NCBI RefSeq assembly: GCF_005871185.1
Contig: NZ_SWKN01000006.1
Span: forward strand, 310,001 to 374,000
DNA length: 64,000 nt
Source of the DNA: Limnobacter alexandrii
GTDB lineage: Bacteria; Pseudomonadota; Gammaproteobacteria; Burkholderiales; Burkholderiaceae_B
Direction of reading: 5' to 3'
Part shown: positions 9,532 to 17,830 of the stretch, piece after piece
How positions within the stretch are numbered: the stretch's first letter is position 1
Layout: each line of letters begins with the position of its first letter
Notes under the pieces: model-generated
What the model saw: the letters and a program-made list of their open reading frames with translations, nothing else
The model's database searches: none
Told to the model about the DNA's origin: nothing
Translations under genes and position numbers: made by a program

Positions 9532-9940
9532 ATCGGCTTGGGTTCCGATCTCTCGCCAGAAAACCTGTTGATCCCTTGCTGAGCCTTGCGATGCCTGAGA
9601 ACGACCCTCCTAAACTGCGGGTCGGGTCCGTTCTCTGTCGCCCATGCTGGGCGACACCGGCCCTGCTCGGCACGCAAGGGCAGGTTTTCTTGAAGGCGAG
9701 GCGATCGAAACACCGCCGCCGATTGGGCTGTTGAACCAGTCGTGACTAGGAGCTGAACTTGCAATGGGTCGCACGATGACCAGTCAGAAAACTTGCCGGC
9801 TTGGCGCGCCGAGACTAACGATCGCGCCCTGGCGCGAAAGCCAAGACCCGACCGTTACTTTTGGAGGGCTTGGCTTAGTGCAGACTCAAGCTGACAAGAC
9901 GATATGCCAAGTTTTCGGGCAGCGGTGACCCTTCAAGTTC
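9532..9940 (+). repeat. Composite structured repeat, copy 1 (modules A+B)
   Basis: This copy fills most of the 480-base gap between the convergent nitroreductase and aceK genes. Module A runs 9559-9689, bounded by GAAAACCTG and CAGGTTTTC; module B runs 9787-9916, bounded by GAAAACTTG and CAAGTTTTC. Inside A, GAGAACG...CGTTCTC and TGTCGCCC...GGGCGACA form nested hairpins. Compared with copies 2 and 3 the spacer between the modules is shorter. The same sequence recurs at 17123-17553 (same orientation) and 37541-37980 (opposite). I see no transposase or other gene inside. Confidence 0.9.
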
Positions 9941-9989
9941 AGATCAAAAGTCACCAATGACATGCGACAAAAGCAACCTCAATGGCTGT

Positions 9990-11819
9990 TCACTGCTTCT
10001 TGATAAACCGGTTGGTAAACCGCACCGCTTCGGAGTACGGGAAAATATCCTCAATATGCCCTTGAGTAATGCGGTCTTTGCGTTCTTGCCAGAATTCATA
10101 TTCCAGCAAGTCCCGGTGTTTGCCTAAAAATGCCTTACGCACTCTGCGGTCGCCGAGCAGAAAATGCCCGAACTCCTCGGGAAACACGTCTTTGGGGCCT
10201 ACGGTGTACCAGGGCTCAGACGACATCTCGGCTTCTGGATTGGGTGCCTCGGGAATGCGACGGAAATTGCAATCCGTCATGTACTCAATTTCGTCATAAT
10301 CATAAAACACCACACGGCCCAGGCGCGTCACACCAAAGTTCTTGAACAACATGTCGCCCGGGAAAATATTGGCAGCGGCCAGCTGCTTGATCGCATTGCC
10401 ATACTCGGTAATGCCATGTTCCACTTCAGCGTCGGTGCCCTGCTGCAGGTAAATGTTCAACGGGGTCATGCGGCGTTCAATGTACACATGCTTGATCACC
10501 ACTGTGTCGTCTTCGAAGGTCAGAGAACTTTCACAAGTGTCTTTCAGGTGGTCGATCAACTCCTCAGAAAACCGGTTCAACGGCAAGCCCACATGGCTGT
10601 ATTCCCAGGTGTCGGCCATGCGGCCCACACGGTCATGTTCTTTCACCAACTGGTATTTGCGCATTACACCTGCGCGGTCAATTTCCTTGCTGGGTGCAAT
10701 TTTGTCTTTGATCAGCTTGAACACATAAGGGTAAGACGGCAGCGTGAACACCGCCATCACCAAGCCTTTGATACCGGGCGCCACGATAAACTCATCGTGC
10801 GAATGTTTCAGATGATGCAAGAAGTCGCGGTAAAACAAGGTTTTTCCCTGCTTGTGCAAGCCCAGCATGGTGTACATCTCGGCCTTGGGCTTGTTGGGCA
10901 ACAGGGTGCGCAAAAATTGCACATAAGCGCCAGGTGTTTCCATGTCCACCAAAAAATAAGCGCGCGTAAAACTGAACAGCGTGGCAATTTGCTGCACATT
11001 GAACAGCACTGTGTCGATGTACAACTTGCCTGAGGAATCGCGCAAAATTGGAATGGCAAACGGTTGCGGCATATTGGCGTTGATAAATTTGCCAATGATG
11101 TATGCGCCCTTGTTGCGGAAAAACAGGCTTGAAAGCACCTGGATTTGGCAATCCGGATCCACCTTGATAGGCCGTGGCATCACCTGCCTAGCCGCATGCA
11201 CCACATAGCGCAAGTCACGCTCCAAATCGACGAAGTCGGCATTCAGTGAAAAGTCGCGCACCAGTCTTCTTAAAGTTTTGCGCAAGCCACCGCTTTTTGG
11301 GTTAGCCGGGTAATAGCTGCGGTAAGAAGGCGGATCACTTTCCACGTAATCGGTGCTCACCGCTGGGCGTACGAACAAAAAACGGTTGTGGTAATAATCG
11401 CGGTGCAAAATTTTGGTGAGCGCCGAGTTGAAAAAGGTCTCAGCCAGCTCCGGCTGTTTGTGGTCGACCAGGTAGGTTACAAAACGGGTTTTGATCTTGG
11501 CCCACACCGATTCACTCATCAACAGCGAGCCATAGTTTCGGCGAAGCAAATCAACCGCCTCTTTCACGCGTTCATCGTAAAAATCAATACGGTCGCGTGC
11601 CAACTGCTGAATCAGATGCCAATCGCCTTCCTCAAACAGTTTTTTGGTTTGTTGGGCGCAGTAACGAAACAGCCGATAGTGCTTGTCAAAACCAGCAAGA
11701 ATGTCGGAAGCCACTTTCTTGGACAGTTCGCGCTCCTCTTCCTCACTCAAGTGGCTGGTTTCGCTGAGTTCACCAAAATCCTCTTCCAGGGTTTTCAGGT
11801 CCAAAGGCACGCTGCTCAT
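9990..11819 (-). CDS. aceK: Isocitrate dehydrogenase kinase/phosphatase
   Basis: Bifunctional enzyme that phosphorylates and dephosphorylates isocitrate dehydrogenase, switching carbon between the TCA cycle and the glyoxylate shunt. The 609 residues from ATG 11819 fit the family length. Recognisable blocks include APGIKGLVMAVFTLPSYPYVFK (the ATP-binding region), HVYIERRMTPLNIYL, NIFPGDMLFKNFGVTR and VVFYDYDEIEYMT. A longer frame to 11951 adds 44 residues that would overlap the start of the divergent hydrolase gene, so it is rejected. Use of acetyl-CoA from leucine or fatty acids gives a metabolic reason for AceK, but it is not in an operon with ace genes here. Confidence 0.96.
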   Translation of the reverse strand: MSSVPLDLKTLEEDFGELSETSHLSEEEERELSKKVASDILAGFDKHYRLFRYCAQQTKKLFEEGDWHLIQQLARDRIDFYDERVKEAVDLLRRNYGSLLMSESVWAKIKTRFVTYLVDHKQPELAETFFNSALTKILHRDYYHNRFLFVRPAVSTDYVESDPPSYRSYYPANPKSGGLRKTLRRLVRDFSLNADFVDLERDLRYVVHAARQVMPRPIKVDPDCQIQVLSSLFFRNKGAYIIGKFINANMPQPFAIPILRDSSGKLYIDTVLFNVQQIATLFSFTRAYFLVDMETPGAYVQFLRTLLPNKPKAEMYTMLGLHKQGKTLFYRDFLHHLKHSHDEFIVAPGIKGLVMAVFTLPSYPYVFKLIKDKIAPSKEIDRAGVMRKYQLVKEHDRVGRMADTWEYSHVGLPLNRFSEELIDHLKDTCESSLTFEDDTVVIKHVYIERRMTPLNIYLQQGTDAEVEHGITEYGNAIKQLAAANIFPGDMLFKNFGVTRLGRVVFYDYDEIEYMTDCNFRRIPEAPNPEAEMSSEPWYTVGPKDVFPEEFGHFLLGDRRVRKAFLGKHRDLLEYEFWQERKDRITQGHIEDIFPYSEAVRFTNRFIKKQ

Positions 11820-11939
11820 AACTGGCTTCACTCCATATGATGAACCACCGATTCTACGAGATACCTTACGCATTTGCCCGAGAAAATCCAAAACCTGCGC
11901 CAACTTAGTATGATTAGGATGTTGAACTGGGAAGTTGTC

Positions 11940-13163
11940 ATGCGAAGTCATTTGAAATTGGTGTGTTTGGTGTTGTTGCCTCTACTGGCCTGGGCCTGCA
12001 CTGGCGAGGACAGTACCAATGAAGGCTCAACACGCAACGCCATTCAATCCTCCGAGGCCTTTGGCTGGCCGGCTTCGGTTCAAGGTGAAGATCCGCCAGA
12101 AAGCCCGGCATCCAATGACGACGTTCTAACCCAGTTGGGCATGGTCAGCGACATGCTGCCACGCCAGCAACTGGCCGGTGTGGTCGACCCCATTGCCTTG
12201 GGCTACACGCTGAGCGACATCACCGACCCGGCATTGCTTGAATTTCAAATTCGCGCCATGGCTGCGCAGCTGAGCGATGGCTCCCGAATTGACCAGGTAT
12301 TTCACTGGTACGGCCACCCCGAGAACAACCAATCGGTTGCATTGGTGCCGGTTGAATTTCAGAACCGCTATGGCACCCGCCTGCACGGCGAAATTGTGCT
12401 GCCCAAGCGCGGGCAAACCGAAGCAACTGCCCAAAAATACCCAGTCATTCTGGCGCTGGAAGGCCTGAACACCAACACCGCCATGTACCGCTGGTGGCAT
12501 CAGCTTTTTGCCGACGCCGGCTATTTGGTGTTTGCCTTCGATTTTTCCGGCCAGGGCCGCTCAGATGATGAAGTGCAAGGCGACCCCGGCAACAATATTG
12601 AAGAAGCGCAAGACGCGCTCACCTACCTGCTCAACAACAGCCCGGTACGCGGGTTTATCGACCCCGCCCGCATCGGTGTAATCGGCCACAGCATGGGTGC
12701 CATTGCCACCATGGGTTTGCAGGCTGTGGAGCCGCGTTTGAAAGCCGCAGTGGCCGCCGCACCCATCAGTGAAATTCAATCGGTGTTCGACAAAAACCCG
12801 ATTCCGGTGATGATACAAACCGGTGACCACGACGGCCCCATCGCCCCAATCGTGGCCATAAACCCTGCCGTGGTTCGGCCTGTGTATGACAAGTTGACCA
12901 GCGACCGCGCCTTTATTGTGGCCGACGCCGCCAGCCACGCCCAACACACCAACTACCCGCTGTTGCCCACCTCCACCTGGGGGCGAGAAATTGCCGCGCA
13001 GTACTCACTGGCCTGGATGAATTACCACCTGCTGGGCAACACCGAGGCGCTGAAAGTGCTGCAAACCGCGCACCCGCGCCTAAGCTATTTGTGGGAAAGT
13101 GAAGTGGTGATTGGGCAGGACAAGCGGGTTTTCAGATCCGCCGGGCCTGCCCTGCCGCAGTAA
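11940..13163 (+). CDS. Alpha/beta hydrolase, predicted lipoprotein
   Basis: A 407-residue secreted esterase/lipase-like protein. The N-terminus MRSHLKLVCLVLLPLLAWAC ends in a lipobox with lipid-modified Cys20, so it should be envelope-anchored. After a roughly 120-residue unassigned region comes an alpha/beta hydrolase domain: the nucleophile Ser251 in GHSMGA, an acid candidate in TGDHDG and a histidine in ASHAQHTN. It lies divergent from aceK and almost abuts the convergent liuA (4-base gap). The fold resembles chlorophyllase / PAF-acetylhydrolase-type enzymes; the substrate is unknown. A GGGAAG-like ribosome site supports the chosen start. Confidence 0.88.
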   Translation: MRSHLKLVCLVLLPLLAWACTGEDSTNEGSTRNAIQSSEAFGWPASVQGEDPPESPASNDDVLTQLGMVSDMLPRQQLAGVVDPIALGYTLSDITDPALLEFQIRAMAAQLSDGSRIDQVFHWYGHPENNQSVALVPVEFQNRYGTRLHGEIVLPKRGQTEATAQKYPVILALEGLNTNTAMYRWWHQLFADAGYLVFAFDFSGQGRSDDEVQGDPGNNIEEAQDALTYLLNNSPVRGFIDPARIGVIGHSMGAIATMGLQAVEPRLKAAVAAAPISEIQSVFDKNPIPVMIQTGDHDGPIAPIVAINPAVVRPVYDKLTSDRAFIVADAASHAQHTNYPLLPTSTWGREIAAQYSLAWMNYHLLGNTEALKVLQTAHPRLSYLWESEVVIGQDKRVFRSAGPALPQ

Positions 13164-13167
13164 TTGC

Positions 13168-14349
13168 TTACATTGTTTCCGCAAACAATTCGCGGCCAAT
13201 CAACATACGGCGAATTTCGCTGGTGCCTGCGCCAATTTCATACAGCTTGGCATCGCGCCACAAACGGCCACAGGGGTACTCGTTGATGTAGCCATTGCCG
13301 CCCAGAATTTGAATGGACTCACCTGCCATCCAAGTGGCCTTCTCGGCCGAGAACAGAATGGCGCCAGCGCAATCCTTGCGCAGCTTGCGCACGGTTTCAG
13401 GCGTGGCCTTGTCGCAAGCCTTGCCCACCTGGTACACATAAGCGCGCGTGGCCATCATGACTGAATACATGTCGGCCAGCTTGCCCTGAATCAACTGGAA
13501 TTCACCGATACTTTGGCCAAACTGCTTGCGGTCGTGCACATAAGGCACCACCACATCCATGGCCGCCGCCATAATGCCCAAGGGGCCACCAGAAAGTACA
13601 GCGCGCTCAAAATCAAGTCCGCTCATCAGCACATTCACACCACGGCCCACCTTGCCCAGCACGTGGGTCTCTGGCACTTCGCAATCTTCAAAGACCAGCT
13701 CGCCGGTGTGGCTGCCGCGCATGCCCAACTTGTCCAGCTTTTGCGCAATCGAAAAGCCCTTGAAGCCTTTCTCAATCAAAAAAGCGGTAATACCGTGGGG
13801 GCCAGCCGCCAAATCGGTTTTGGCATACACCACCAGTACATCCGCATCGGGGCCATTGGTGATCCACATTTTGTTGCCATTCAGCACGTACTTGTCGCCC
13901 TTTTTGTCGGCCCGCAACTGCATGCTGACCACGTCCGAACCCGCACCGGGTTCGCTCATGGCCAAAGCACCAATGTGCTCACCGGAAATCAGCTTGGGCA
14001 AAAAGGTTTTGCGCTGCCAGTCGTTGCCGTTGCGGCGAATCTGGTTCACACACAGGTTGGAGTGCGCACCGTAACTCAGCGCCACCGAGGCGCTGGCGCG
14101 CGAAATTTCTTCCATCGCCACCATGTGGGCCAGGTAGCCCATGCCACTGCCGCCCAGTTCTTCCTCAACTGTGAGCCCCAACAAACCCATATCGCCCATT
14201 TTTCGCCACAAATGCATGGGAAATTGGTCGGTTTTGTCCATTTCTGCCGCCAACGGGGCAATTTCCGCTTGGGCAAAAGTTTGTACTGCATCGCGCAAGG
14301 CGTCGATGTCCTCTCCAAGATCAAACTGAAGTCCTGGCAAATTCAACAT
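13168..14349 (-). CDS. liuA: Isovaleryl-CoA dehydrogenase
   Basis: FAD acyl-CoA dehydrogenase of 393 residues that oxidises isovaleryl-CoA to 3-methylcrotonyl-CoA, the step before the carboxylase encoded by liuB/liuD. Blocks seen: [13 protein letters not shown] and [18 protein letters not shown] (FAD and substrate binding), [20 protein letters not shown] and the terminal [16 protein letters not shown]. The catalytic glutamate is in [16 protein letters not shown] (E248), the position used by isovaleryl-CoA dehydrogenases, unlike straight-chain enzymes. The usual liu operon starts with liuA; here it sits about 8 kb from the rest, on the same strand. Confidence 0.94.
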   Translation of the reverse strand: MLNLPGLQFDLGEDIDALRDAVQTFAQAEIAPLAAEMDKTDQFPMHLWRKMGDMGLLGLTVEEELGGSGMGYLAHMVAMEEISRASASVALSYGAHSNLCVNQIRRNGNDWQRKTFLPKLISGEHIGALAMSEPGAGSDVVSMQLRADKKGDKYVLNGNKMWITNGPDADVLVVYAKTDLAAGPHGITAFLIEKGFKGFSIAQKLDKLGMRGSHTGELVFEDCEVPETHVLGKVGRGVNVLMSGLDFERAVLSGGPLGIMAAAMDVVVPYVHDRKQFGQSIGEFQLIQGKLADMYSVMMATRAYVYQVGKACDKATPETVRKLRKDCAGAILFSAEKATWMAGESIQILGGNGYINEYPCGRLWRDAKLYEIGAGTSEIRRMLIGRELFAETM

Positions 14350-14444
14350 GTCAAAGTCTCCGCAGAAGTTATGCTTTTTCGAAATGATGCCCTACAATCA
14401 GCCCCTTCACCCACACAAATGACTGAAAAGTCACCAGAAAACAC

Positions 14445-15467
14445 ATGGGAATTGAACGTTTGTTTGAACCGCCCGTTTTGGGCCAGCCCACCCCGGTTGC
14501 ACCCGGCGTACTCTGGCTGCGTTTGCCACTGCCGTTTGCGCTCGACCACATCAATGTGTGGCTGATTGAAGAAGAAAGCCAGTACACCTTGGTGGACTGC
14601 GGGGCAGGCCTGCCCGACGTGGCCGCCATGTGGGAAGACATCGAACAAACCCTGTTTGTGCGCAAACCCTTGGGCAGAATTATTTGCACCCACGCCCACC
14701 CCGACCACATTGGCATGGCAGGCCCATTGGCGCGTCGCCACGGGGTGCATGTGCACATGTCCACGGGCGAATACTTCATGGCCCGCGGGCTGTGCGCCAA
14801 CCTGCCAGGTTTTGACGGCAATACCCTGGGCACCTTCATGGCCAGCCATGGGCTGGTGAACGAGAAAAAGGCCGATGAAACCCTGGAAGCACGCGGCGGC
14901 ATGTTTTCAAGGCTGGTGCCTGAACCACCCCTGAACTACCAACGTATTCAGCACGGCGATGAAATCGAGATTGGCAGCCACCTGTGGCGCTGCCATGCCG
15001 GCTTTGGCCATAGCCCGGAACACATCAGCCTGGTGTGCGACAGCCTGAATTTGATGATCAGTGGCGACATGCTGTTGCCCACCATTTCAACCAATGTCAG
15101 CGTGTACGGCATTGAGCCGGAAGGCAACCCATTGCTGCTGTTCTTGAAATCGGTGCAAAGCATGGCCCAATTGTCAGACAAACTCACAGTACTGCCGTCC
15201 CATGGCGTGCCATTCAAAGGTGTACACGACCGCTGTGCGCAATTGCTGCGCCACCACGAACACCGTTTGAATGAATTGCTGGACGCGATCAAGGAAAAAC
15301 CCCTGACCGCTCGCCAGGCCATCTCCGTGTTATTCCGGCGCGAGATGGACGGCCACCAAATGAGCTTTGCCATGGGCGAGGCCATCGCCCACCTGCACTA
15401 CCTGTGGTACAAAGGTTTGGTCAAACGTTCGGCCATTCAGGGCGTTTGGACATTTCAAGCCCTTTAA
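14445..15467 (+). CDS. MBL-fold metallohydrolase
   Basis: A 340-residue metallo-beta-lactamase-fold protein with the metal-binding motif THAHPDHIG, a second metal histidine in GFGHSPEH and an Asp in ISGDMLLP. A C-terminal region of about 70 residues (LLDAIKEKPLTARQAISVLF...) looks like the small helical/winged domain of LACTB2-type hydrolases. The ATG at 14445 lies 95 bases from the divergent liuA start; a nearby ATG at 14419 is in another frame. Divergence from liuA suggests, but does not prove, a thioesterase-like role in acyl-CoA metabolism. Confidence 0.88.
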   Translation: MGIERLFEPPVLGQPTPVAPGVLWLRLPLPFALDHINVWLIEEESQYTLVDCGAGLPDVAAMWEDIEQTLFVRKPLGRIICTHAHPDHIGMAGPLARRHGVHVHMSTGEYFMARGLCANLPGFDGNTLGTFMASHGLVNEKKADETLEARGGMFSRLVPEPPLNYQRIQHGDEIEIGSHLWRCHAGFGHSPEHISLVCDSLNLMISGDMLLPTISTNVSVYGIEPEGNPLLLFLKSVQSMAQLSDKLTVLPSHGVPFKGVHDRCAQLLRHHEHRLNELLDAIKEKPLTARQAISVLFRREMDGHQMSFAMGEAIAHLHYLWYKGLVKRSAIQGVWTFQAL

Positions 15468-15524
15468 ATTTGAACAAGTATCCCCATTTTCATCGTTGAT
15501 CCAATTTTTGCAGCACACAGCACC

Positions 15525-16514
15525 ATGAACAAAGCAGCCCACAACATGATCCCAGTCACCATTCTCACCGGCTTTCTGGGCAGTGGCAAAACCACCCTTC
15601 TCAACCGCATTCTCAAAGAGAACCACGGCATGAAGATCGCCGTGATTGAAAATGAGTTCGGCGAAGAAGGAGTCGACAACGACCTGCTGATGCAAAACGA
15701 GCAGGAAAACATTGTCGAGATGAACAACGGCTGCCTGTGCTGCACAGTGCGCGGCGACCTGGTGCGCATTCTGGGCGAAATGGCCGCCAAGCGTTTGGCT
15801 GGCGAGCTGAAATTCGATCGAGTGGTCATTGAAACCACCGGCATGGCTGATCCCGGCCCGGTGGCACAAACCTTCTTTGTCGATGATTTGGTGGCCGAAA
15901 GTTTTATTCTGGACGCAGTCATTACCGTGGTGGATGCCAAGCACGCCATGCAACAACTCGACGAGCACCGCGAGATTCAACAACAAGTGGGCTTTGCCGA
16001 TCGTATTTTGCTGTCCAAAACCGACCTGTGCACGGAAGACGATGTCACTGCGTTGAAACGCCGCCTGGTTAAGATGAATGCCCGCGCAGAAATGATGATT
16101 TCAGAGTTTGGCGTGGCGCCCATCGACAAACTGCTGGACGTGCGCGGCTTCAACCTGAATTCGATTCTTGACATTGCCCCCGACTTTCTGGATGAAGACA
16201 AACACATTCACAACGACGAAATTCAAAGCTTTGTGTTCAAAAGCACCAAGCCGTTCGACGGGCAAAAATTTGAAGAATTCATGGGCTCGGTTACCCAGGT
16301 TTATGGGCCTGACATGCTGCGCTACAAAGGCATTTTGAACATCAAGGCCAGCGACCGCCGCGCCTTGTTTCAGGGCGTTCACATGCTGATGGGACTGGAC
16401 TGGGGCAGAAAATGGGACAGTGCCGAGAAGAAAGAAAGCAAAATTGTGTTTATTGGGCGTAAACTCCCCAAGGAATTTATCACCCAAGGGTTAGAGCTCT
16501 GCCTAGCCCGATAG
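15525..16514 (+). CDS. CobW/COG0523-family GTPase, putative metal chaperone
   Basis: G3E-family GTPase of 329 residues. The P-loop GFLGSGKT (residues 16-23) is followed by the metal-binding CxCC motif in NNGCLCCTVRG (C70, C72, C73), an ETTGMADPGP switch region and an SKTD guanine-specificity motif. The C-terminal CobW domain (LRYKGILNI, LFQGVHMLMG) is present. Members deliver zinc or other metals to target proteins. There is no histidine-rich tail. It follows the MBL-fold gene by 57 bases on the same strand and precedes dksA by 52, so partial co-transcription is plausible. Confidence 0.93.
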   Translation: MNKAAHNMIPVTILTGFLGSGKTTLLNRILKENHGMKIAVIENEFGEEGVDNDLLMQNEQENIVEMNNGCLCCTVRGDLVRILGEMAAKRLAGELKFDRVVIETTGMADPGPVAQTFFVDDLVAESFILDAVITVVDAKHAMQQLDEHREIQQQVGFADRILLSKTDLCTEDDVTALKRRLVKMNARAEMMISEFGVAPIDKLLDVRGFNLNSILDIAPDFLDEDKHIHNDEIQSFVFKSTKPFDGQKFEEFMGSVTQVYGPDMLRYKGILNIKASDRRALFQGVHMLMGLDWGRKWDSAEKKESKIVFIGRKLPKEFITQGLELCLAR

Positions 16515-16517
16515 CGG

Positions 16518-16531
16518 ATATACTGGTATAT
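16518..16531 (+). promoter_or_regulatory. Palindrome with -10-like box upstream of dksA
   Basis: ATATACTGGTATAT is a near-perfect palindrome containing TATACT (16519-16524), a plausible -10 hexamer about 45 bases before the dksA start. No convincing -35 was found at 16-18 bases, so this is tentative. Confidence 0.3.
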
Positions 16532-16566
16532 AGTCAATAAAAAACCAAAGGACTAGAGGCTGTGCT

Positions 16567-16992
16567 ATGACCACTGAAAAGACGCCCGTCATCACTGAGA
16601 AGCAATTGCTCGCGATGAAAGAAGACGATTACATGAACGAGGTGCAGCTTGCCTTTTTCCGCCAGCGTTTGCAGGAAATGGAAAAGGAATTGCTGGCCAA
16701 TGCTGGTGAAACCACCGAGCATTTGCGGGAAACCGTGGTGGTGCCCGACCCTGCTGACCGCGCCACGATCGAAGAAGAGCATGCGCTTGAACTTCGTACA
16801 CGTGATCGTGAACGCAAATTGCTGAAGAAAATCCAGCAATCCATTCAAAAAATTGATGCCGGTGAATATGGCTGGTGTGAAGAAACAGGTGACCCCATCG
16901 GTGTGGCCCGTTTGCTGGCACGCCCCACTGCCACCTTGTCGCTTGAAGCACAGCAACGCAGGGAATTGAAGCAGCGCATGTACGGGGATTAA
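16567..16992 (+). CDS. dksA: RNA polymerase-binding transcription factor DksA
   Basis: A 141-residue DksA that binds the secondary channel of RNA polymerase and works with ppGpp in the stringent response. The coiled-coil tip DxxDxA is present as DPADRA (residues 61-66). In the zinc-finger region only the first cysteine (C104 in YGWCEETGDPIG) survives; the other three ligand positions read T, S and A (the last two in TLSLEAQQRR), so zinc binding is unlikely. From memory this degenerate form is usual in Burkholderiales DksA. A strong terminator follows at 17022. It is preceded by AAAGGAC about 16 bases upstream. Confidence 0.94.
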   Translation: MTTEKTPVITEKQLLAMKEDDYMNEVQLAFFRQRLQEMEKELLANAGETTEHLRETVVVPDPADRATIEEEHALELRTRDRERKLLKKIQQSIQKIDAGEYGWCEETGDPIGVARLLARPTATLSLEAQQRRELKQRMYGD

Positions 16993-17021
16993 TTTCTCGA
17001 TTTGCTGTTGTTGTGCAAGAA

Positions 17022-17054
17022 GGCACGCTGACTGTCGGTTGGCGTGCTTTTTTT
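17022..17054 (+). terminator. Intrinsic terminator of dksA
   Basis: GCACGC (17023-17028) pairs with GCGTGC (17042-17047), followed by seven T (17048-17054). It lies 30 bases after the dksA stop. Confidence 0.85.
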
Positions 17055-17122
17055 ACGTTCCCTGCCGGTTCACAGCCCGATCGGCTTGGGTTCCGCTTTC
17101 TCGAACATTCGTTAATAGCCCA

Positions 17123-17553
17123 CTCGGCTTGGATTTCAATCTCTCGCCTGAAAACCTGGTTTTCCCTTTTTGAGATTCACCCTGACTCACCTCGCTCGGC
17201 AAAAGGGCGGGCCGAGTCTCGGTGCCGGCCTTTGGCCGACCGTGGCGGGCGAATTCAAACGGGCAGGTTTTCTTGAAGGCGAGGCGATCGAAACACCGCC
17301 GCCGATTGGGCGTTGAACAGCGGTGAGCTGCGCGGTGTTGGAGAGACGCTGGCGCCGGCGACTCGGGAGCTGAACTTGCAATGGGTCGCACGATGACCAG
17401 TCAGAAAACTTGCCGGCTTGGCGCGCCGAGACAAACGATCGCGCCTTCGCGCGAAAGCCAAGACCCGACCGTTACTTTTGGAGGGCTTGGCTTAATGCAG
17501 GCTCAAGCAGACAGGCCGAAATGCCAAGTTTTCGGGCAGCGGTGCCCGTCAAG
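17123..17553 (+). repeat. Composite structured repeat, copy 2 (modules A+B)
   Basis: Module A spans 17150-17272 and module B 17404-17533, with the same terminal 9-mers as copy 1. Module B is 130 bases and nearly identical to the other copies. The interior of module A has diverged strongly (CTCACCTCGCTCGGC...), yet still contains complementary arms such as CGGCC...GGCCG. A partial echo of the left border (CGGCTTGGGTTCCG) lies at about 17081. The rest of the 776-base gap between dksA and the PGLD protein is AT-rich leader DNA (17554-17830). Confidence 0.88.
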
Positions 17554-17762
17554 TACGCCCCCAAAGTCACCATTCAGGTGACGTAAACCCTCCAGCATCA
17601 CAGTTTTGTCATCACTTTTCCGCCACAAATATTTCACCAAACTAATTTTTCATTAAAAATCATCGACTTAGGGGCAACAAATCCCATCAAAGTGAGTTTT
17701 TTACCCATCTTTTGTAAGTAATGTGCGAATTGCGACGCCCAATCATTCTCTGTTGTTATTAC

Positions 17763-17784
17763 GTAGGCAACGCAGATTGCCTAC
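17763..17784 (+). promoter_or_regulatory. Perfect inverted repeat upstream of the PGLD-repeat gene
   Basis: GTAGGCAA (17763-17770) and TTGCCTAC (17777-17784) are perfect complements around a 6-base loop, 46 bases before the start codon. It sits in AT-rich DNA unlike the surrounding coding GC. It could be an operator or a leader-RNA hairpin; there is no T-run for termination. Confidence 0.55.
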
Positions 17785-17830
17785 AGAAAACTAATAACTA
17801 TTTTTAATCATTTCAAATGACGGAGAAAGC

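Noticed and set aside
9360-9764. Open frame across composite repeat copy 1, with similar frames in copies 2 and 3 (for example 37705-38394)
   Set aside because: The shared residues simply reflect the conserved DNA. Frames run out into unique flanks at different points, copy 2 diverges in sense, and hairpin arms explain the conservation better.
11820-11951. 44-residue N-terminal extension of AceK
   Set aside because: Overlaps the promoter/start of the divergent lipoprotein gene and is absent from the family.
13513-14565. 350-residue plus-strand frame antisense to liuA
   Set aside because: Shadow of the acyl-CoA dehydrogenase gene; no motif and no start signal.
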